Shown in pieces: positions 12,532 to 12,568 of a stretch of 12,568 bases of DNA (positions within the stretch are counted from its first letter, which is position 1; every line of letters starts with the position of its first letter). The translations under genes were made by a program, and so were the position numbers. Below the pieces are notes generated by a model that was given only the letters and a program-made list of their open reading frames with translations, was not told where the DNA came from and did no database searches. The stretch is from the NCBI GenBank assembly GCA_022561675.1, contig JADFQT010000038.1:1-12568 (forward strand), read 5' to 3'. The DNA comes from Chloroflexota bacterium (lineage in GTDB: Bacteria; Chloroflexota; Dehalococcoidia; Lucifugimonadales; UBA3495).

Positions 12532-12568
12532 ACTGTCTCCCTTCGCAGTCTTCGTGACGAAAGGTTCC

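Overview
The window reads as a piece of a fairly GC-rich bacterial chromosome of mostly housekeeping genes. The best guess for the host is Chloroflexota, probably Dehalococcoidia-like. This is an inference from the style of RF2 (a GGQNVQK active-site loop), a threonyl-tRNA synthetase without a TGS domain, and the dispersed CATTGCGAG...CTCGCAATG palindrome. No marker gene settles the taxonomy.

Left block, 1-2262, + strand: the last codons of an upstream gene (possibly an ECF sigma factor), a zinc-finger-type membrane anti-sigma factor whose frame is broken by one extra C near 768-770, a SIMPL-domain (DUF541) lipoprotein, and a strong GC-rich terminator. Together these look like a cell-surface stress-response module.

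Second block, 2272-6043, + strand: dcd, ribD, ribE and ribBA in tight order behind one candidate promoter. It supplies dUMP/dUTP precursors (dcd) and most of riboflavin synthesis. The lumazine synthase gene ribH, which commonly closes such clusters, is absent here, and no FMN riboswitch is visible. An inverted repeat separates the cluster from the convergent prfB.

Third block: prfB on the - strand (6049-7159). It needs the classic RF2 +1 programmed frameshift (CTTTGAC with an SD-like GGAG three bases upstream), so the true gene starts about 100 bases further out than the simple open frame. The 336-base divergent region to plsY holds candidate promoters for both genes and a pair of mutually exclusive hairpins. 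plsY (+) makes lysophosphatidic acid for phospholipids. It is followed by a three-arm palindromic repeat (8153-8234), then a leader with a hairpin and thrS (+).

Right block, 10174-12568, is more accessory. It holds a small putative DNA-binding protein with an N-terminal SHOCT-like helix pair and a C-terminal Mrr_N-like winged helix behind a clear promoter, a possible gene remnant, a VOC/glyoxalase-fold protein on the - strand with its own terminator, about 700 bases with only one weak small-ORF candidate, and a small acidic Trp-rich ORF running in from the right edge. No tRNA, rRNA, CRISPR array, insertion sequence or phage gene was seen.
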